Positions 1-8,556 of a stretch of DNA of 64,000 nucleotides are shown here, one piece after another. The notes below the pieces were generated by a model. It searched no databases. It saw nothing but the letters and a program-made list of their open reading frames with translations, and was not told where the DNA came from. The stretch's first letter is position 1. The number at the start of each line of letters is the position of its first letter. Origin of the DNA: Caldilineaceae bacterium (lineage in GTDB: Bacteria; Chloroflexota; Anaerolineae; Caldilineales; Caldilineaceae); NCBI GenBank assembly GCA_020846635.1, contig JADLDO010000047.1:124001-188000 (forward strand). Reading direction: 5' to 3'. The position numbers and the translations under genes are program-made.

Positions 1-1
1 G

Positions 2-220
2 ATCGCTGACGATTATGTGCCGCAAAATTGGTTTGCGCCCACTTCACAATGGGTCGTGGGCGCGGGTGCGGTGGATCAACGGGCGCTGCTGCTGCCCGCA
101 GATTTGCCCCCTGGCTCCTATCTGGTTACGCTACGCCTCTATGACCCGACCAATGGCGTGCCGGTGGAGACGTCAGCAGGGCAGGATGTACAGTTAGGGA
201 CGGTTGAGGTTCGGGGATGA
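2..220 (+). CDS. C-terminal fragment of an envelope protein, cut by window edge
   Basis: The frame is open from the first bases and ends at TGA 218-220, so only about 72 C-terminal residues are visible. They contain a beta-rich tail (LPPGSYLVTLRLYDP, then VETSAGQDVQLGTVEV). The same kind of 'LP-PG-Y-L-GLY' tail ends the membrane glycosyltransferase at 2288-4663, so this is probably the soluble C-terminal domain of another such protein. The stop overlaps the next start by ATGA (217-220), which suggests translational coupling. No catalytic part is visible; the function is inferred only from resemblance and context. Confidence 0.6.
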   Translation: MADDYVPQNWFAPTSQWVVGAGAVDQRALLLPADLPPGSYLVTLRLYDPTNGVPVETSAGQDVQLGTVEVRG

Positions 221-2280
221 GTGTGTTGCATAAAGCGAAAGCGGTGCGTTTGCCTGCTTGGGCACGCCTGTTGCTGCTTCTGTTGATTTTGGGCGCGTTT
301 GGTCGCGTCCTTTGGCAATTGGATGCTAAGAACCTATGGTGGGATGAGAGTTTGAGCCTTCAGCGCGCCGAATCGGGTTGGATCGATTTGATCCTGGGGC
401 GGCTCTATCTCTACGACGGGCTGACATTTGACGTGACCCATGACCAGCATCCTTTCTTCTTTTTCATTATGCAGGGCATTCTTTTGCGCCTGGCAGGAGA
501 GAGAGAGGGGGTACTGCGCTTCCCGTCGGTGATGGCGGTGACGTTGTTGGTCCCCGCTGTCTGGAGCTTTGCGCGCCTCTTTGTGCGGCGTGGGATCATG
601 GCTGCGGGCGCGCCGCTGTGGGCGGCACTGTTGGCTGCCGGCAGTCCCTTTTACCTTTGGTATGGACAGGAAGCGCGGCCCTATGCGCTGTGGGCGCTGC
701 TGGCGTTGATCAGTACCTACTGCCTGGTGCGCGCCACAGACCGTACAGAGGAAAAGGCGCGTGCCTGGTGGATTGGCTATGCCGCCAGCGCGCTGATGTT
801 CTATACCACACACTATTACGCCGTTTTTCTGCTGCCGGTTCATGCGTTTTTGTTGGCGCAATGGCTGTGGGCGCGCAGCCGTCGCGGCGCGCTGCTGGCG
901 CTGGCGGGGGCCTTATTGGCAGGGGCGGGCGTTGGCGCATTTGCCTATTGGTCGGTGGTTATCCGTCAAGGGGGCGGCGGCAACTTCCGCGACGTCGAAT
1001 GGCAAATTCTCTTTCCCGACCTGCTCAACGCTTTCAGCCTGGGCAAGAGTGTGAACATCGTACGTGTCTGGTGGCTGGATTTGGTCTTTGGCGCGCTGGC
1101 ATTGCTAGGTGTCGTGCGCTCTCTGTGGGGTGGGGCGCGCATCCGCGCGGGTGGCTGGCTGCCCCTTGCGCTGGTCGCGGGGCCGGTCGTCATGCTGCTG
1201 GTGGCAATGTCGATCTACCCGGCCTATATGGATGCGCGCCATATGAGCCTGATTGGTGGCGGCTTTTTGCTGCTGGTGGCGGCTGGGCTGGCTCTGATTG
1301 CTCAACAGGGACGATTGGCAGCAGTGGGCGCGGGGGTTTTGGCCTTGCTGCTGCTGGCGGGCATGGGCTACAGTTCCTACAACTATTTTACGATGGAAGA
1401 ATATGCCAAAGACGATTTTACGACACTCGGCGGCTATCTCGACCGGCGCATGGCTCCGGGTGATGTCGTGCTGGTTAAATCGCCCTTTGCCTGGCGCATC
1501 TTCACCTATTATACCAACATTGAGGCCATCCCCGCTGCCCAGGCACAGGGCGCGCACATGGGCCAATTTGGCGTGCCGCTGCTGCGTCGCGTGCCCTGGG
1601 ATGAGCAGGAGGCGCAGATCGCTAAGTGGGCAGAGGAGTATCGTCGCGTCTGGCTGATCGTTTCCAACACGCACCCTTATATGGATGTGGAGCGGCGCAT
1701 TGAGAAATGGATGAACGAAAATCTCTTTAATGTGCAAGAGATCACCTACTTTAGCCATTCGTCGCTGAGCAGCACCCTGTATCTGGATAAGGTTCCGGTC
1801 TATGAGGGATTGCCGCCTGAATTGGCGCAGCCCATCACAGGTGTCTTTGGCGATCTGATCCAGGTGGTGGGGTTGGAGGTGGGTGAGCCGGTGCGCGACG
1901 ACTTGGGCTTGCCGGTGACAATCTATTGGCAGACGTTAGCACTGACGCCCGACCATTACAAGTATCTGTTGACGTTGGAGGAAGTGCTGCCCGATGGGAG
2001 TATGCGCGTGCTGGCTCTGACCGAGCGCGAACCCTATGATGGCGCGATTCCCACCATCTATTGGCAGCCTGGACAGACCATTGTTGAATACAGCGAACTG
2101 CCGCGCACCGTGTGGCCGCGTCCTCAAAGCGCGCAAGAAGCCGCACGCTATCGCATCAGCCTCCAGGTCTACCGCGCCGATACCCTGGAAAAACTGCCTG
2201 TGACCCGCGCCGAAGGCATCGAGGGGGCAGGAGAATCGCTGTGGGTTCCGTATTGGTCTACGGAGGGTGCTGGGCGATAA
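217..2280 (+). CDS. GT-C type membrane glycosyltransferase (family 39-like)
   Basis: 687 aa with about ten hydrophobic segments in residues 15-400 and a soluble C-terminal part. The first extracytoplasmic loop carries W41-W42-D43-E44, the Asp-Glu pair typical of GT-C glycosyltransferases that use polyprenyl-phosphate sugars; a D-Q-H-P motif follows near residue 75 and WYGQEARPYALW near 149. It probably transfers a sugar from a lipid-linked donor outside the membrane to a glycolipid or protein. The C-terminal ~180 residues (VVGLEVGEPVRDD..., a beta-sandwich-like region) resemble the tails of other glycosyltransferases in this window. It is coupled by ATGA overlap to the gene before and lies 7 nt before the next. 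The family call is firm; donor and acceptor are unknown. Confidence 0.8.
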   Translation: MSVLHKAKAVRLPAWARLLLLLLILGAFGRVLWQLDAKNLWWDESLSLQRAESGWIDLILGRLYLYDGLTFDVTHDQHPFFFFIMQGILLRLAGEREGVLRFPSVMAVTLLVPAVWSFARLFVRRGIMAAGAPLWAALLAAGSPFYLWYGQEARPYALWALLALISTYCLVRATDRTEEKARAWWIGYAASALMFYTTHYYAVFLLPVHAFLLAQWLWARSRRGALLALAGALLAGAGVGAFAYWSVVIRQGGGGNFRDVEWQILFPDLLNAFSLGKSVNIVRVWWLDLVFGALALLGVVRSLWGGARIRAGGWLPLALVAGPVVMLLVAMSIYPAYMDARHMSLIGGGFLLLVAAGLALIAQQGRLAAVGAGVLALLLLAGMGYSSYNYFTMEEYAKDDFTTLGGYLDRRMAPGDVVLVKSPFAWRIFTYYTNIEAIPAAQAQGAHMGQFGVPLLRRVPWDEQEAQIAKWAEEYRRVWLIVSNTHPYMDVERRIEKWMNENLFNVQEITYFSHSSLSSTLYLDKVPVYEGLPPELAQPITGVFGDLIQVVGLEVGEPVRDDLGLPVTIYWQTLALTPDHYKYLLTLEEVLPDGSMRVLALTEREPYDGAIPTIYWQPGQTIVEYSELPRTVWPRPQSAQEAARYRISLQVYRADTLEKLPVTRAEGIEGAGESLWVPYWSTEGAGR

Positions 2281-2287
2281 TAGAGTC

Positions 2288-4663
2288 ATGTCGCTGGGAA
2301 CACCTACGTTGGAGCATGATTCTCCGCTTACTGCCACAACCCCATCATCCACCCAACTGACTCAGCAGGGGCTTGCGCTCTGGCTGGATCGGTTTGGCTT
2401 GGCGCTGATCGTCACGTTGTTTGTGGCGATGGGCTTTTGGTACAGCATGGCGGTTCCTGCCTATGAGACGCCCGACGAGCTGTATCACTATCCCTTTGCC
2501 CGCCACTTGGCCCAGGGCAACCCGCTGCCTGTGCAAGGCGCTGAAGCGACGGGGCCGTGGAACCAGGAAGGCAGCCAGGCGCCGCTTTATTACTGGATTG
2601 TGGGGCGGCTGACGGCAGGGATTGACCAGAGCGATTTTGAGCAGCTTGCCATCACCAACCCGCGTTCGAACATGGGCGATCCGCTCTACCCCGGCAACAA
2701 AAACCGGATGCTCTACAGCGCCGCGTCGCAACCTTTGGTGGGGAGCAATTTGGCGCTGCATGTAGCGCGCTGGTTTTCGCTGCTGTTGGGTGCGCTGACG
2801 CTGTGGGCAGTGGCGCAAACAGCCCGCTTGGTGATGCCGCGGCGCTATGCCCTGCTGCCGCCACTGCTATTGGCGCTGATTCCGCAGTTTGTCTTTATCA
2901 GCGCCTCCTGCTCGAATGACATCATGGTGACTGCTGCCAGCGCCTTTGTACTGTGGTGGCTGGTTCGACTGCTGGCTGTGGCGGATCAGCGTGCGGTGCA
3001 GCTAGGCGAATGGGTCATCCTGGGCGCGCTGTTGGGGATTGCTGCCCTGAGCAAGCTGCAAGGGCTGGGATTGTTTCCATTGGCAGCAGGCGTAGGCGTG
3101 GCGATTGCCTACCGGCGGCGCAATTGGCGTGTGCTGCTGTGGGCAGCGCTGCCGGTGGCGCTGCCCGCACTGCTGATTGCAGGCTGGTGGTATTGGCGCA
3201 ACTTCACCCTCTATGGCGATTGGTTTGGGCTGGAGCATCTGACCAGCATCAACGGGCAGCGCACCGAGCCGCTGGAGTGGGATGAATGGTGGTTGGAGTT
3301 CCGCGGGCTGCGCTACTCATTTTGGGGGCTTTTTGGCTGGTTTAACATTCTTCTGCCCGAATGGATCTATAGGCTGTTGGATGGTGTCAGCATCGCGGCG
3401 CTGTTGGGGCTGGTGGCTGCTCCCTGGCTGAACCGCGGCCAGGTGATTCCCGCTGCGTGGCGCGCGGGGCGCGCCTTGCTCATCGTCTGGAGCTGTCTCT
3501 CCTTTGCCCTGGTGATCTACTGGGTCAACCGCGCGACGGGCAGCCAGGGGCGGCTCTTTTTTCCCGCGATTAGCGCAGTGGTGATCCTCCTGGTGATCGG
3601 GTTGGCCTGCTGGCTGCGCTTTCTGCCTGGATTCGTGCGGCGAGCAAGTTGGGGGGCGCTGCTGCTGGTTCTGCTGGGGGCGACGACTTATGCGGGAGCG
3701 GTACTATTCCCCGCTAGCTATGCAGCCCCGCGCGCATTGACCGCGCTGCCCGCCAGCGCGCAGCCGCTTGACATTACATTCAACGGGATTGATGGTGAGC
3801 AGATCCAGCTTGTCGGTGTAGAAGCTCCCACCGGGCGATACTATGCGGGGGATCGTGTTCCCATTACCCTTTATTTGACGACAGCACAGCCTTTGCGCCA
3901 TGATTATGAGGTCTTTGTCCAACTCCTGGATGAAACGAGCGCCGTGGTGGGCAATGTCACCACGCACCCAGGGTGGGGACGGCATCCCACGCGCTTGTGG
4001 GAGCCTGGCGCGATCTATGCCGACACCTATGACGTACAGGTGCGGAAGCGCATTGATCCCCACTTGCCTCTTTTGGCGCGGGTGTACACCGGCTTTATTG
4101 ACCCGCAGGATACCCAAATGCGACCTCTCCCTGCCCAGGATGGCGCGGGCAGCGAAATAACAACGGTGGTTGTGGCGGAGGCTGTCTTACTGCCCTGGTC
4201 AAAGCCCGAAGTGGCTGGTGCTGGCTTGACGCCGCTTGCAGTGCGCTTTGGCGAGAGCATTAGCCTGGTGGGGCTGCATCAGGCACAGAGCGTCGCGGCT
4301 GGCGAGACACTGACCGTGACGTTGCTGTGGGAGGCTGTGGCCTCTCCGGGGGTTGACTATACGGCTTTTGTCCATCTGCTGGATAGCAACGGCGCGTGGG
4401 TGGCGGGCTATGACCAAGCGCCTGGAGGAACGCGCTTCCCTACGCGCGTTTGGGCCGCAGGCGACCAGGTGTTGAGCGAAATGACTGTGCTGCTGCCTGA
4501 GGGGTTGCCCCCTGGCGAGTATTCGACATGGTTAGGGCTCTATGCGACAGCCAGCGCAGGCACGACTCGGCTGCCGGTTCTTGAGGCGAATGGTCACACA
4601 ACAGCCCATGAGATGATCCAGCTTGGCAGAATTACGGTACCATCCACAGTGGGCACAGAATAG
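2288..4663 (+). CDS. Large multi-spanning glycosyltransferase-like protein with beta-rich C-terminal domains
   Basis: About 791 aa from ATG 2288. A GTG at 2267 would add seven residues and overlap the previous gene, but the GGAGG before it has no spacer, so ATG is preferred without certainty. The N-terminal half has many membrane spans; the first loop carries YETPDELYHY (D63, E64), the acidic pair of GT-C / DUF2142-like enzymes, and NQEGSQAPLYYW follows. From about residue 500 the protein is soluble and holds two related beta-sandwich repeats (IQLVGVEAP... and ISLVGLHQAQ...), each with an FVQLLDE / FVHLLDS motif and an 'R-P-T-R-W-PG' stretch. Likely role: polysaccharide or glycolipid sugar transfer at the outer membrane face, together with the preceding gene. 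Substrate unknown. Confidence 0.75.
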   Translation: MSLGTPTLEHDSPLTATTPSSTQLTQQGLALWLDRFGLALIVTLFVAMGFWYSMAVPAYETPDELYHYPFARHLAQGNPLPVQGAEATGPWNQEGSQAPLYYWIVGRLTAGIDQSDFEQLAITNPRSNMGDPLYPGNKNRMLYSAASQPLVGSNLALHVARWFSLLLGALTLWAVAQTARLVMPRRYALLPPLLLALIPQFVFISASCSNDIMVTAASAFVLWWLVRLLAVADQRAVQLGEWVILGALLGIAALSKLQGLGLFPLAAGVGVAIAYRRRNWRVLLWAALPVALPALLIAGWWYWRNFTLYGDWFGLEHLTSINGQRTEPLEWDEWWLEFRGLRYSFWGLFGWFNILLPEWIYRLLDGVSIAALLGLVAAPWLNRGQVIPAAWRAGRALLIVWSCLSFALVIYWVNRATGSQGRLFFPAISAVVILLVIGLACWLRFLPGFVRRASWGALLLVLLGATTYAGAVLFPASYAAPRALTALPASAQPLDITFNGIDGEQIQLVGVEAPTGRYYAGDRVPITLYLTTAQPLRHDYEVFVQLLDETSAVVGNVTTHPGWGRHPTRLWEPGAIYADTYDVQVRKRIDPHLPLLARVYTGFIDPQDTQMRPLPAQDGAGSEITTVVVAEAVLLPWSKPEVAGAGLTPLAVRFGESISLVGLHQAQSVAAGETLTVTLLWEAVASPGVDYTAFVHLLDSNGAWVAGYDQAPGGTRFPTRVWAAGDQVLSEMTVLLPEGLPPGEYSTWLGLYATASAGTTRLPVLEANGHTTAHEMIQLGRITVPSTVGTE

Positions 4664-4696
4664 AATTTTCGGCACTACGACACGGAAGCACGCATC

Positions 4697-5908
4697 ATGG
4701 CAGCAGATAGTGCGCCGGGCATCGGTCAAAAAGTCCTAAAGGGGCTCATGTGGATCGGCATCATCATTGGGGTGCTGATTTTGATCCTGATCCTGTGGAT
4801 ATTGCTCTTTCCTGCCGAAGAGGAGCCTTTGGTTTTACCGACAGCCACCCCTACCTCTACTCCTGTTCCCACGGCGACCCCCTCCTATACACCGACGCCA
4901 ATACCCACGGACACAGCCACACCGATGCCGACCATAACACCGACGCCAACCCCTTCGCCGACCGAGACGCCCACCCCAACCGCAACCCCCACCGAGACAC
5001 CGTCGCCCACGCCCACGTTACTGTTTGGGCGAATTCAAGTATTGGTGACAAAGGTGATCAGCGGCGATATGATTGAGGTGGCGCTGGGCGAGGAACGCTT
5101 TATTGTGCGCTATTTGATGGTGGATGCACCGGCGTTGAATGAGCCGATGGGGCTGGCGGCGCAACAGCGCAATGCCCAATTGGTGGGCGATCAGATTGTC
5201 TTTATCGAGCCGGATGCGGTTGACACGGATGAAACCGGCGCGCTGCTGCGCTATGTCTTCTTGCCGGGGGAGCGCTTCGTCAACGAGGTGTTGCTGCAGG
5301 AAGGGTATGCTACTTTCGCACTCCATCCCGGCAACAGCCGCCGCGAATATGCCTTGCGCCAGGCGCAGGTACAGGCGATGGTCGATGGCGTTGGACGCTG
5401 GGCCACGCCCACACCTACGCCCGATGTGACCCCCACTGCTCCTGCCACAGCAACGCCAACGCCGGTTGTGCGCTATGGGTCGAATGGGCTGGGGCTGTCG
5501 CAGGCAGATTGGGATGCATCGCACAGTGTCAGCGGGCTGGGGGCCACGTTGGGCCAAACACAGGCCACGATCTATGACGGTGTCTATGCAGTGCTCTTTA
5601 TCAATGGCAATGTGGGGTGGATGGACCGCGCATGGACACCGGGCAGCGGTGTTACCGGCGCGCAAGCGTTGGCATTAGGCGAGAGCTTTGCGCCAACTGA
5701 TCGCCAGCCGGTACGCAGCTATTTCCCTGCTGAACTTCCGGGCGCAACGGTCTCTGTCTATTTTAGTCCCTCGCTGGCCGAGCGTTTCCCCGCTGATTTG
5801 TGGGGGGCAGAACTGCCAGGGACCTTTGCGATTGTCACGATTGCGAATGGCGAAGAAGTGGTGCGGCTGCTCTTGCTGCTGGGCGATCCGGCGGCGGTGC
5901 TGGGGTAG
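4697..5908 (+). CDS. Membrane-anchored SNase-fold protein, probably non-catalytic
   Basis: 403 aa: a cytoplasmic stub, one membrane span (residues ~17-38), a Pro/Thr-rich spacer (~48-107), a staphylococcal-nuclease-like domain (~110-235), a second P/T linker and a C-terminal domain of unknown type (~250-403). Alignment by eye with S. aureus nuclease keeps the metal-site Asp residues (D124 for D21, D143 for D40) and Arg35 (R138). The general-base Glu43 position is Ala146 and the Arg87 position is Ala182. Thus the fold is recognisable but the active site looks dead, pointing to a binding role outside the membrane. GGAAG lies 9 nt before the ATG. Strong for the fold, moderate for loss of activity. 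Confidence 0.75.
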   Translation: MAADSAPGIGQKVLKGLMWIGIIIGVLILILILWILLFPAEEEPLVLPTATPTSTPVPTATPSYTPTPIPTDTATPMPTITPTPTPSPTETPTPTATPTETPSPTPTLLFGRIQVLVTKVISGDMIEVALGEERFIVRYLMVDAPALNEPMGLAAQQRNAQLVGDQIVFIEPDAVDTDETGALLRYVFLPGERFVNEVLLQEGYATFALHPGNSRREYALRQAQVQAMVDGVGRWATPTPTPDVTPTAPATATPTPVVRYGSNGLGLSQADWDASHSVSGLGATLGQTQATIYDGVYAVLFINGNVGWMDRAWTPGSGVTGAQALALGESFAPTDRQPVRSYFPAELPGATVSVYFSPSLAERFPADLWGAELPGTFAIVTIANGEEVVRLLLLLGDPAAVLG

Positions 5909-5935
5909 AGAACCTATCGGTGGTCTATTTGGGGT

Positions 5936-6196
5936 CTATTTGGTATAGTGATAGCGGCAGGCGATGATGAGAATTTCTGTGGCGGTCGCGGCATAAACTA
6001 GACGATGCTCATCATTTATACGCCGCGACCAGTAGCCCGCCAGTTCCGCTTTCAAGGGTTCTGGCTTGCCAATTCCTTCAAACGGTGAGCGCATAACGTC
6101 CTTGATAAGCTGATTGATACGCTTGAGAAGTTTGCGATCATTCTCTTGGAACCATAGATAGTCATCCCAGGCCGAGGGTGTAAATACAAGCCTCAC
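5936..6196 (-). CDS. yoeB: YoeB-type mRNA interferase toxin
   Basis: 86 aa, the usual YoeB length. It matches the Txe/YoeB family throughout: W-D-D-Y-L-W-F near the start, KPEPLK in the middle, YWSRRINDEHRLVY with the family Arg/Glu, and the C-terminal ACRYHY with His83-Tyr84 of the catalytic site. YoeB is a ribosome-dependent endoribonuclease that cleaves mRNA at the start of translation and is held inactive by YefM. The start is GTG (GTGAGG), overlapping the antitoxin stop by 4 nt, so synthesis of toxin is coupled to antitoxin. All family residues visible are intact, so it should be functional. Confidence 0.95.
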   Translation of the reverse strand: MRLVFTPSAWDDYLWFQENDRKLLKRINQLIKDVMRSPFEGIGKPEPLKAELAGYWSRRINDEHRLVYAATATEILIIACRYHYTK

Positions 6197-6447
6197 GCGT
6201 CGTACAACTCTCGTTCATCGGTCCGACCTGCCTGTGCCTCCGCAATCGAGGTGCGAAGGTGCTCTGCATTGGCTGGATTTGAGAGTAGATAGAGAGTTTC
6301 TTTCCACGAGTTGTATTCATCGAGGGACATAAATACAGCTTGTTGTCCACTCTCTGTGACTACGATCGTCGGTTCTGCATTGGCAATAACCTGCTCAATC
6401 AACCGTTCAAGATCGCGCTTGGCTTCGTTCACTGTTATCGCGTTCAA
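6193..6447 (-). CDS. yefM: YefM/Axe-type antitoxin
   Basis: 84 aa, starting at TTG 6447 with an AAGGAGG box 5 nt upstream. The N-terminal half (AITVNEAKRDLERLIEQV, TIVVTESGQQAVFMSLDEYNSW) is the Phd/YefM DNA-binding fold; the C-terminal part, ending in ERELYDA, is the toxin-binding tail. YefM neutralises YoeB and, with it, represses its own promoter by conditional cooperativity. It lies just upstream of and overlaps yoeB. A 13-bp inverted repeat at 6473-6517 sits immediately upstream and could be the operator. Confidence 0.93.
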   Translation of the reverse strand: MNAITVNEAKRDLERLIEQVIANAEPTIVVTESGQQAVFMSLDEYNSWKETLYLLSNPANAEHLRTSIAEAQAGRTDERELYDA

Positions 6448-6472
6448 TTGCTCCTCCTTACAGGTATCGCTT

Positions 6473-6517
6473 GCCTGTCAGCAAATGCCAAATAGAGGTT
6501 TCCCTTTGCTGACAGGC
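6473..6517. promoter_or_regulatory. 13-bp inverted repeat upstream of yefM
   Basis: Perfect arms GCCTGTCAGCAAA (6473-6485) and TTTGCTGACAGGC (6505-6517) with a 19-nt spacer, ending 25 nt before the antitoxin start codon and just before its ribosome-binding site. YefM-type antitoxins autoregulate at palindromes near their promoter, so this is a candidate operator; it could also form an mRNA hairpin. No flanking target duplication was seen that would make it an insertion-element end. Confidence 0.5.
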
Positions 6518-6613
6518 TTCCTCAGTTTACATTGAATCCATCAAGAAAGAAACATAGAGTCGCAGCGATATACTGCTATCGTGTGGAGGAAGGGACTTTA
6601 CAGGGTCATAGCA

Positions 6614-7291
6614 TCAAGCCTCGCGGAAATCGCTCAGGAATTCCTGGAATTTTTGGCGCATGGGGTCATAGGTCGCGCTGGGATCGGTGAGCCGCTCGAT
6701 GAAAGTGGGGAAGTGATCGACGATTGTGCGTACCATCGAATGAGGATTCACATAGTATTTATCACGCAATGGATCCGCCGGGAATTTCTGGACTACGTCA
6801 AAGTCCTTGTCTGAAATGTTCGGCTCATTGTGAATCCATAGCCCTCTCCTTGTCCCGCCAAGGTGATAGATCCCGCTGTGTACTCGATCACGAAATTCTT
6901 TGACGAGGGGCAGATGGGCATCGTCGTAGCTTCCAGAGGATGGTGCGTGCTCTGCATATACATCACAAAAGCCATAGTTGAAATCCGTACCTGCCGTTTT
7001 GAGCTTTTGGGAGCTTGGATTGAGTGTTTTGCCAATCATCTCAAAATAGGAGCATCCAATCGCGATCAAGCCATAGGCGGCATGGGACCAAATCGAGGGG
7101 GGCTCGTTCGCCTCGATGGTCTTTAGCATTTGCACAGCAACGCCCAAATTCCACACATCGATACGACATTGAAAGAGGCGAATCTTGTCGGCAAGCTGTA
7201 GGGGGCGCGGGAGCAGTATCGCCAAGCGCATGGGCGCGATCTTGACCGTTCCGGTATTGAAGTCGATGAATTCGCTTTCACGGAATGGCAT
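6614..7291 (-). CDS. Conserved-looking protein of unknown function
   Basis: 225 aa, soluble, no signal peptide or membrane span, no catalytic motif recognised. The sequence is mixed alpha with aromatic residues (IWSHAAYGLIAIGCSYFEMIG; VHSGIYHLGGTRRGLWIHNEP). The balanced composition and a GAGGT box before the start support a real gene. It begins 10 nt after the end of the 134-codon frame at 7302 and is probably co-transcribed with it. Local base composition is a little more AT-rich than the neighbours, as for the adjacent toxin-antitoxin pair, so the block may be accessory. Function unknown. Confidence 0.7.
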   Translation of the reverse strand: MPFRESEFIDFNTGTVKIAPMRLAILLPRPLQLADKIRLFQCRIDVWNLGVAVQMLKTIEANEPPSIWSHAAYGLIAIGCSYFEMIGKTLNPSSQKLKTAGTDFNYGFCDVYAEHAPSSGSYDDAHLPLVKEFRDRVHSGIYHLGGTRRGLWIHNEPNISDKDFDVVQKFPADPLRDKYYVNPHSMVRTIVDHFPTFIERLTDPSATYDPMRQKFQEFLSDFREA

Positions 7292-7301
7292 GATTAAGTA
7301 T

Positions 7302-7646
7302 CTACCTCACATTGCCCGCAGAGGGGCGCTGCCAGCAGAGAAACTGGCGGTTTTCAACTGAACCCATCGCTGCGATGAATGCCTCGTTGTCAAAGCCGGG
7401 GAGTGCTTGCAGGCGCAGGAAAAGCTCCTCTTCCCCGCTTGCATCCTGCGGGATCAGACATTGCCCGTCGGAGTCTACAAGAATCCACCAGACATCTTCA
7501 TCAAACGGGCCTTCGTCCGTCGTGGCGATGAAGACGGCATGCAGATCATTCCAGACGACTGTACGCGTGATTCCATCGGATCGATAATAGGTGACACCCG
7601 TGTCTGAGAGTTCTACCTGAGACGGAGCCCCTGCCTGAACTGCCAT
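7302..7646 (-). CDS. Small hypothetical protein
   Basis: 115 aa from ATG 7646, which has GAGGAGG 8 nt upstream; the frame continues 20 codons further upstream to another ATG but without such a box. Soluble and acidic, with SDTGVTYYRSDGITRTVVWNDL near the N-terminus (described in part), EDVWWILVDSDG in the middle and LQALPGFDNEAFIAAM near the end. The pattern suggests a small alpha/beta protein that recurs in Chloroflexota and cyanobacteria, but I do not know a function. It precedes the 225-aa unknown gene by 10 nt, probably in one operon. Confidence 0.7.
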   Translation of the reverse strand: MAVQAGAPSQVELSDTGVTYYRSDGITRTVVWNDLHAVFIATTDEGPFDEDVWWILVDSDGQCLIPQDASGEEELFLRLQALPGFDNEAFIAAMGSVENRQFLCWQRPSAGNVR

Positions 7647-7746
7647 AACCGTTACCCTCCTCGCTTGATCATCCGAATGAAACAGCAGAAGCACTCCAAA
7701 ACCCAAACTCTACAGATTGGGCTATCCAAGCCGGCACTTAACGACT

Positions 7747-8556
7747 TTACGGTACGAGGATGATTGGCCCTGGGTGTTCGGCGACCAGGGCGGTATATTC
7801 ATTGGGCAGCACCAGCGTGCCGCCATTGTGGGCGTGCAGGGTCATCAAGACATTGCCATAGCGTACGGTGAAAAATTCCACAGGGAGATCGCCAAGAATG
7901 GCGCGCGCTTCGGCTTCCAACTCTGGGATCGCCCGCGGCATATCCGGGCGCACAACCAGGATCACGCGGACAGGGCGGGGATTATATTGGGTCAGCGTCG
8001 CCAGCCATTGCAGGGCGCGTTGCGAGGTAGTGCTGCCGGTGTAGACCGCGGTCAGCGGGTCAACGAGTGCACCATCCTTACCCAAGAGCAGCAAGGGGCG
8101 CTGGCTTTTCTGTACCAATGCGCTCGCCGTTGAGCCAAGCGTATTGCGTCGCCCTTGACCGGAACGACCTAGACTCATCAGGTCGGCATCCTGGGCTGCG
8201 GCGAGCAATTCGTCGATCACCGGCCCGCGCCGCACCTGTAGGCTCCAGCGTACGGGCGTTTTGAGGGCCACCTGGCTCATGGCCTGTTGAATGACTGCCG
8301 CCAACGTGCGTAACTGCCGTTCGACCGCAGCGTTTTCCAAATGGCGAGATGCGCCGGTATAGGAGCCGATCTCTTGGGTAAAGGGATAGCCACAGAGGCG
8401 CAGGATATTGATGTCCTCAATAAAAAGCCCCTCTAAATCAACATCCAGGAGCGCGGCGACCTCTGCCGCGGCGCGCAGCGCCGCCAAGCTGTAGGATGAG
8501 GCATCGAGCGCCACGACGATTCGCCTGCTCTGCCGTTGGGGAGTCGCTTCGTTCAT
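7747..8556 (-). CDS. Tandem universal stress protein (UspA family)
   Basis: 269 aa. The first domain (residues ~12-160) begins IVVALDASSYSLAALRAAAEVA and ends with the nucleotide-binding loop LGSTASALVQKSQRPLLLL (a G-S-x-A/S type Usp ATP motif). The second half (~165-269) is a shorter, degenerate Usp-like domain ending GPIILVP without a clear ATP loop. Usp proteins bind ATP and act in stress survival by poorly understood means. Its start overlaps the stop of the Lon-like protease gene by 4 nt, so the two are coupled; this suggests a shared role in protein quality control or stress. Confidence 0.88.
   Translation of the reverse strand: MNEATPQRQSRRIVVALDASSYSLAALRAAAEVAALLDVDLEGLFIEDINILRLCGYPFTQEIGSYTGASRHLENAAVERQLRTLAAVIQQAMSQVALKTPVRWSLQVRRGPVIDELLAAAQDADLMSLGRSGQGRRNTLGSTASALVQKSQRPLLLLGKDGALVDPLTAVYTGSTTSQRALQWLATLTQYNPRPVRVILVVRPDMPRAIPELEAEARAILGDLPVEFFTVRYGNVLMTLHAHNGGTLVLPNEYTALVAEHPGPIILVP

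Noticed and set aside
4840-5020. DNA tandem repeat in ACC/CCC-rich sequence
   Set aside because: Explained as the codons of a Thr/Pro-rich stalk; units are irregular.
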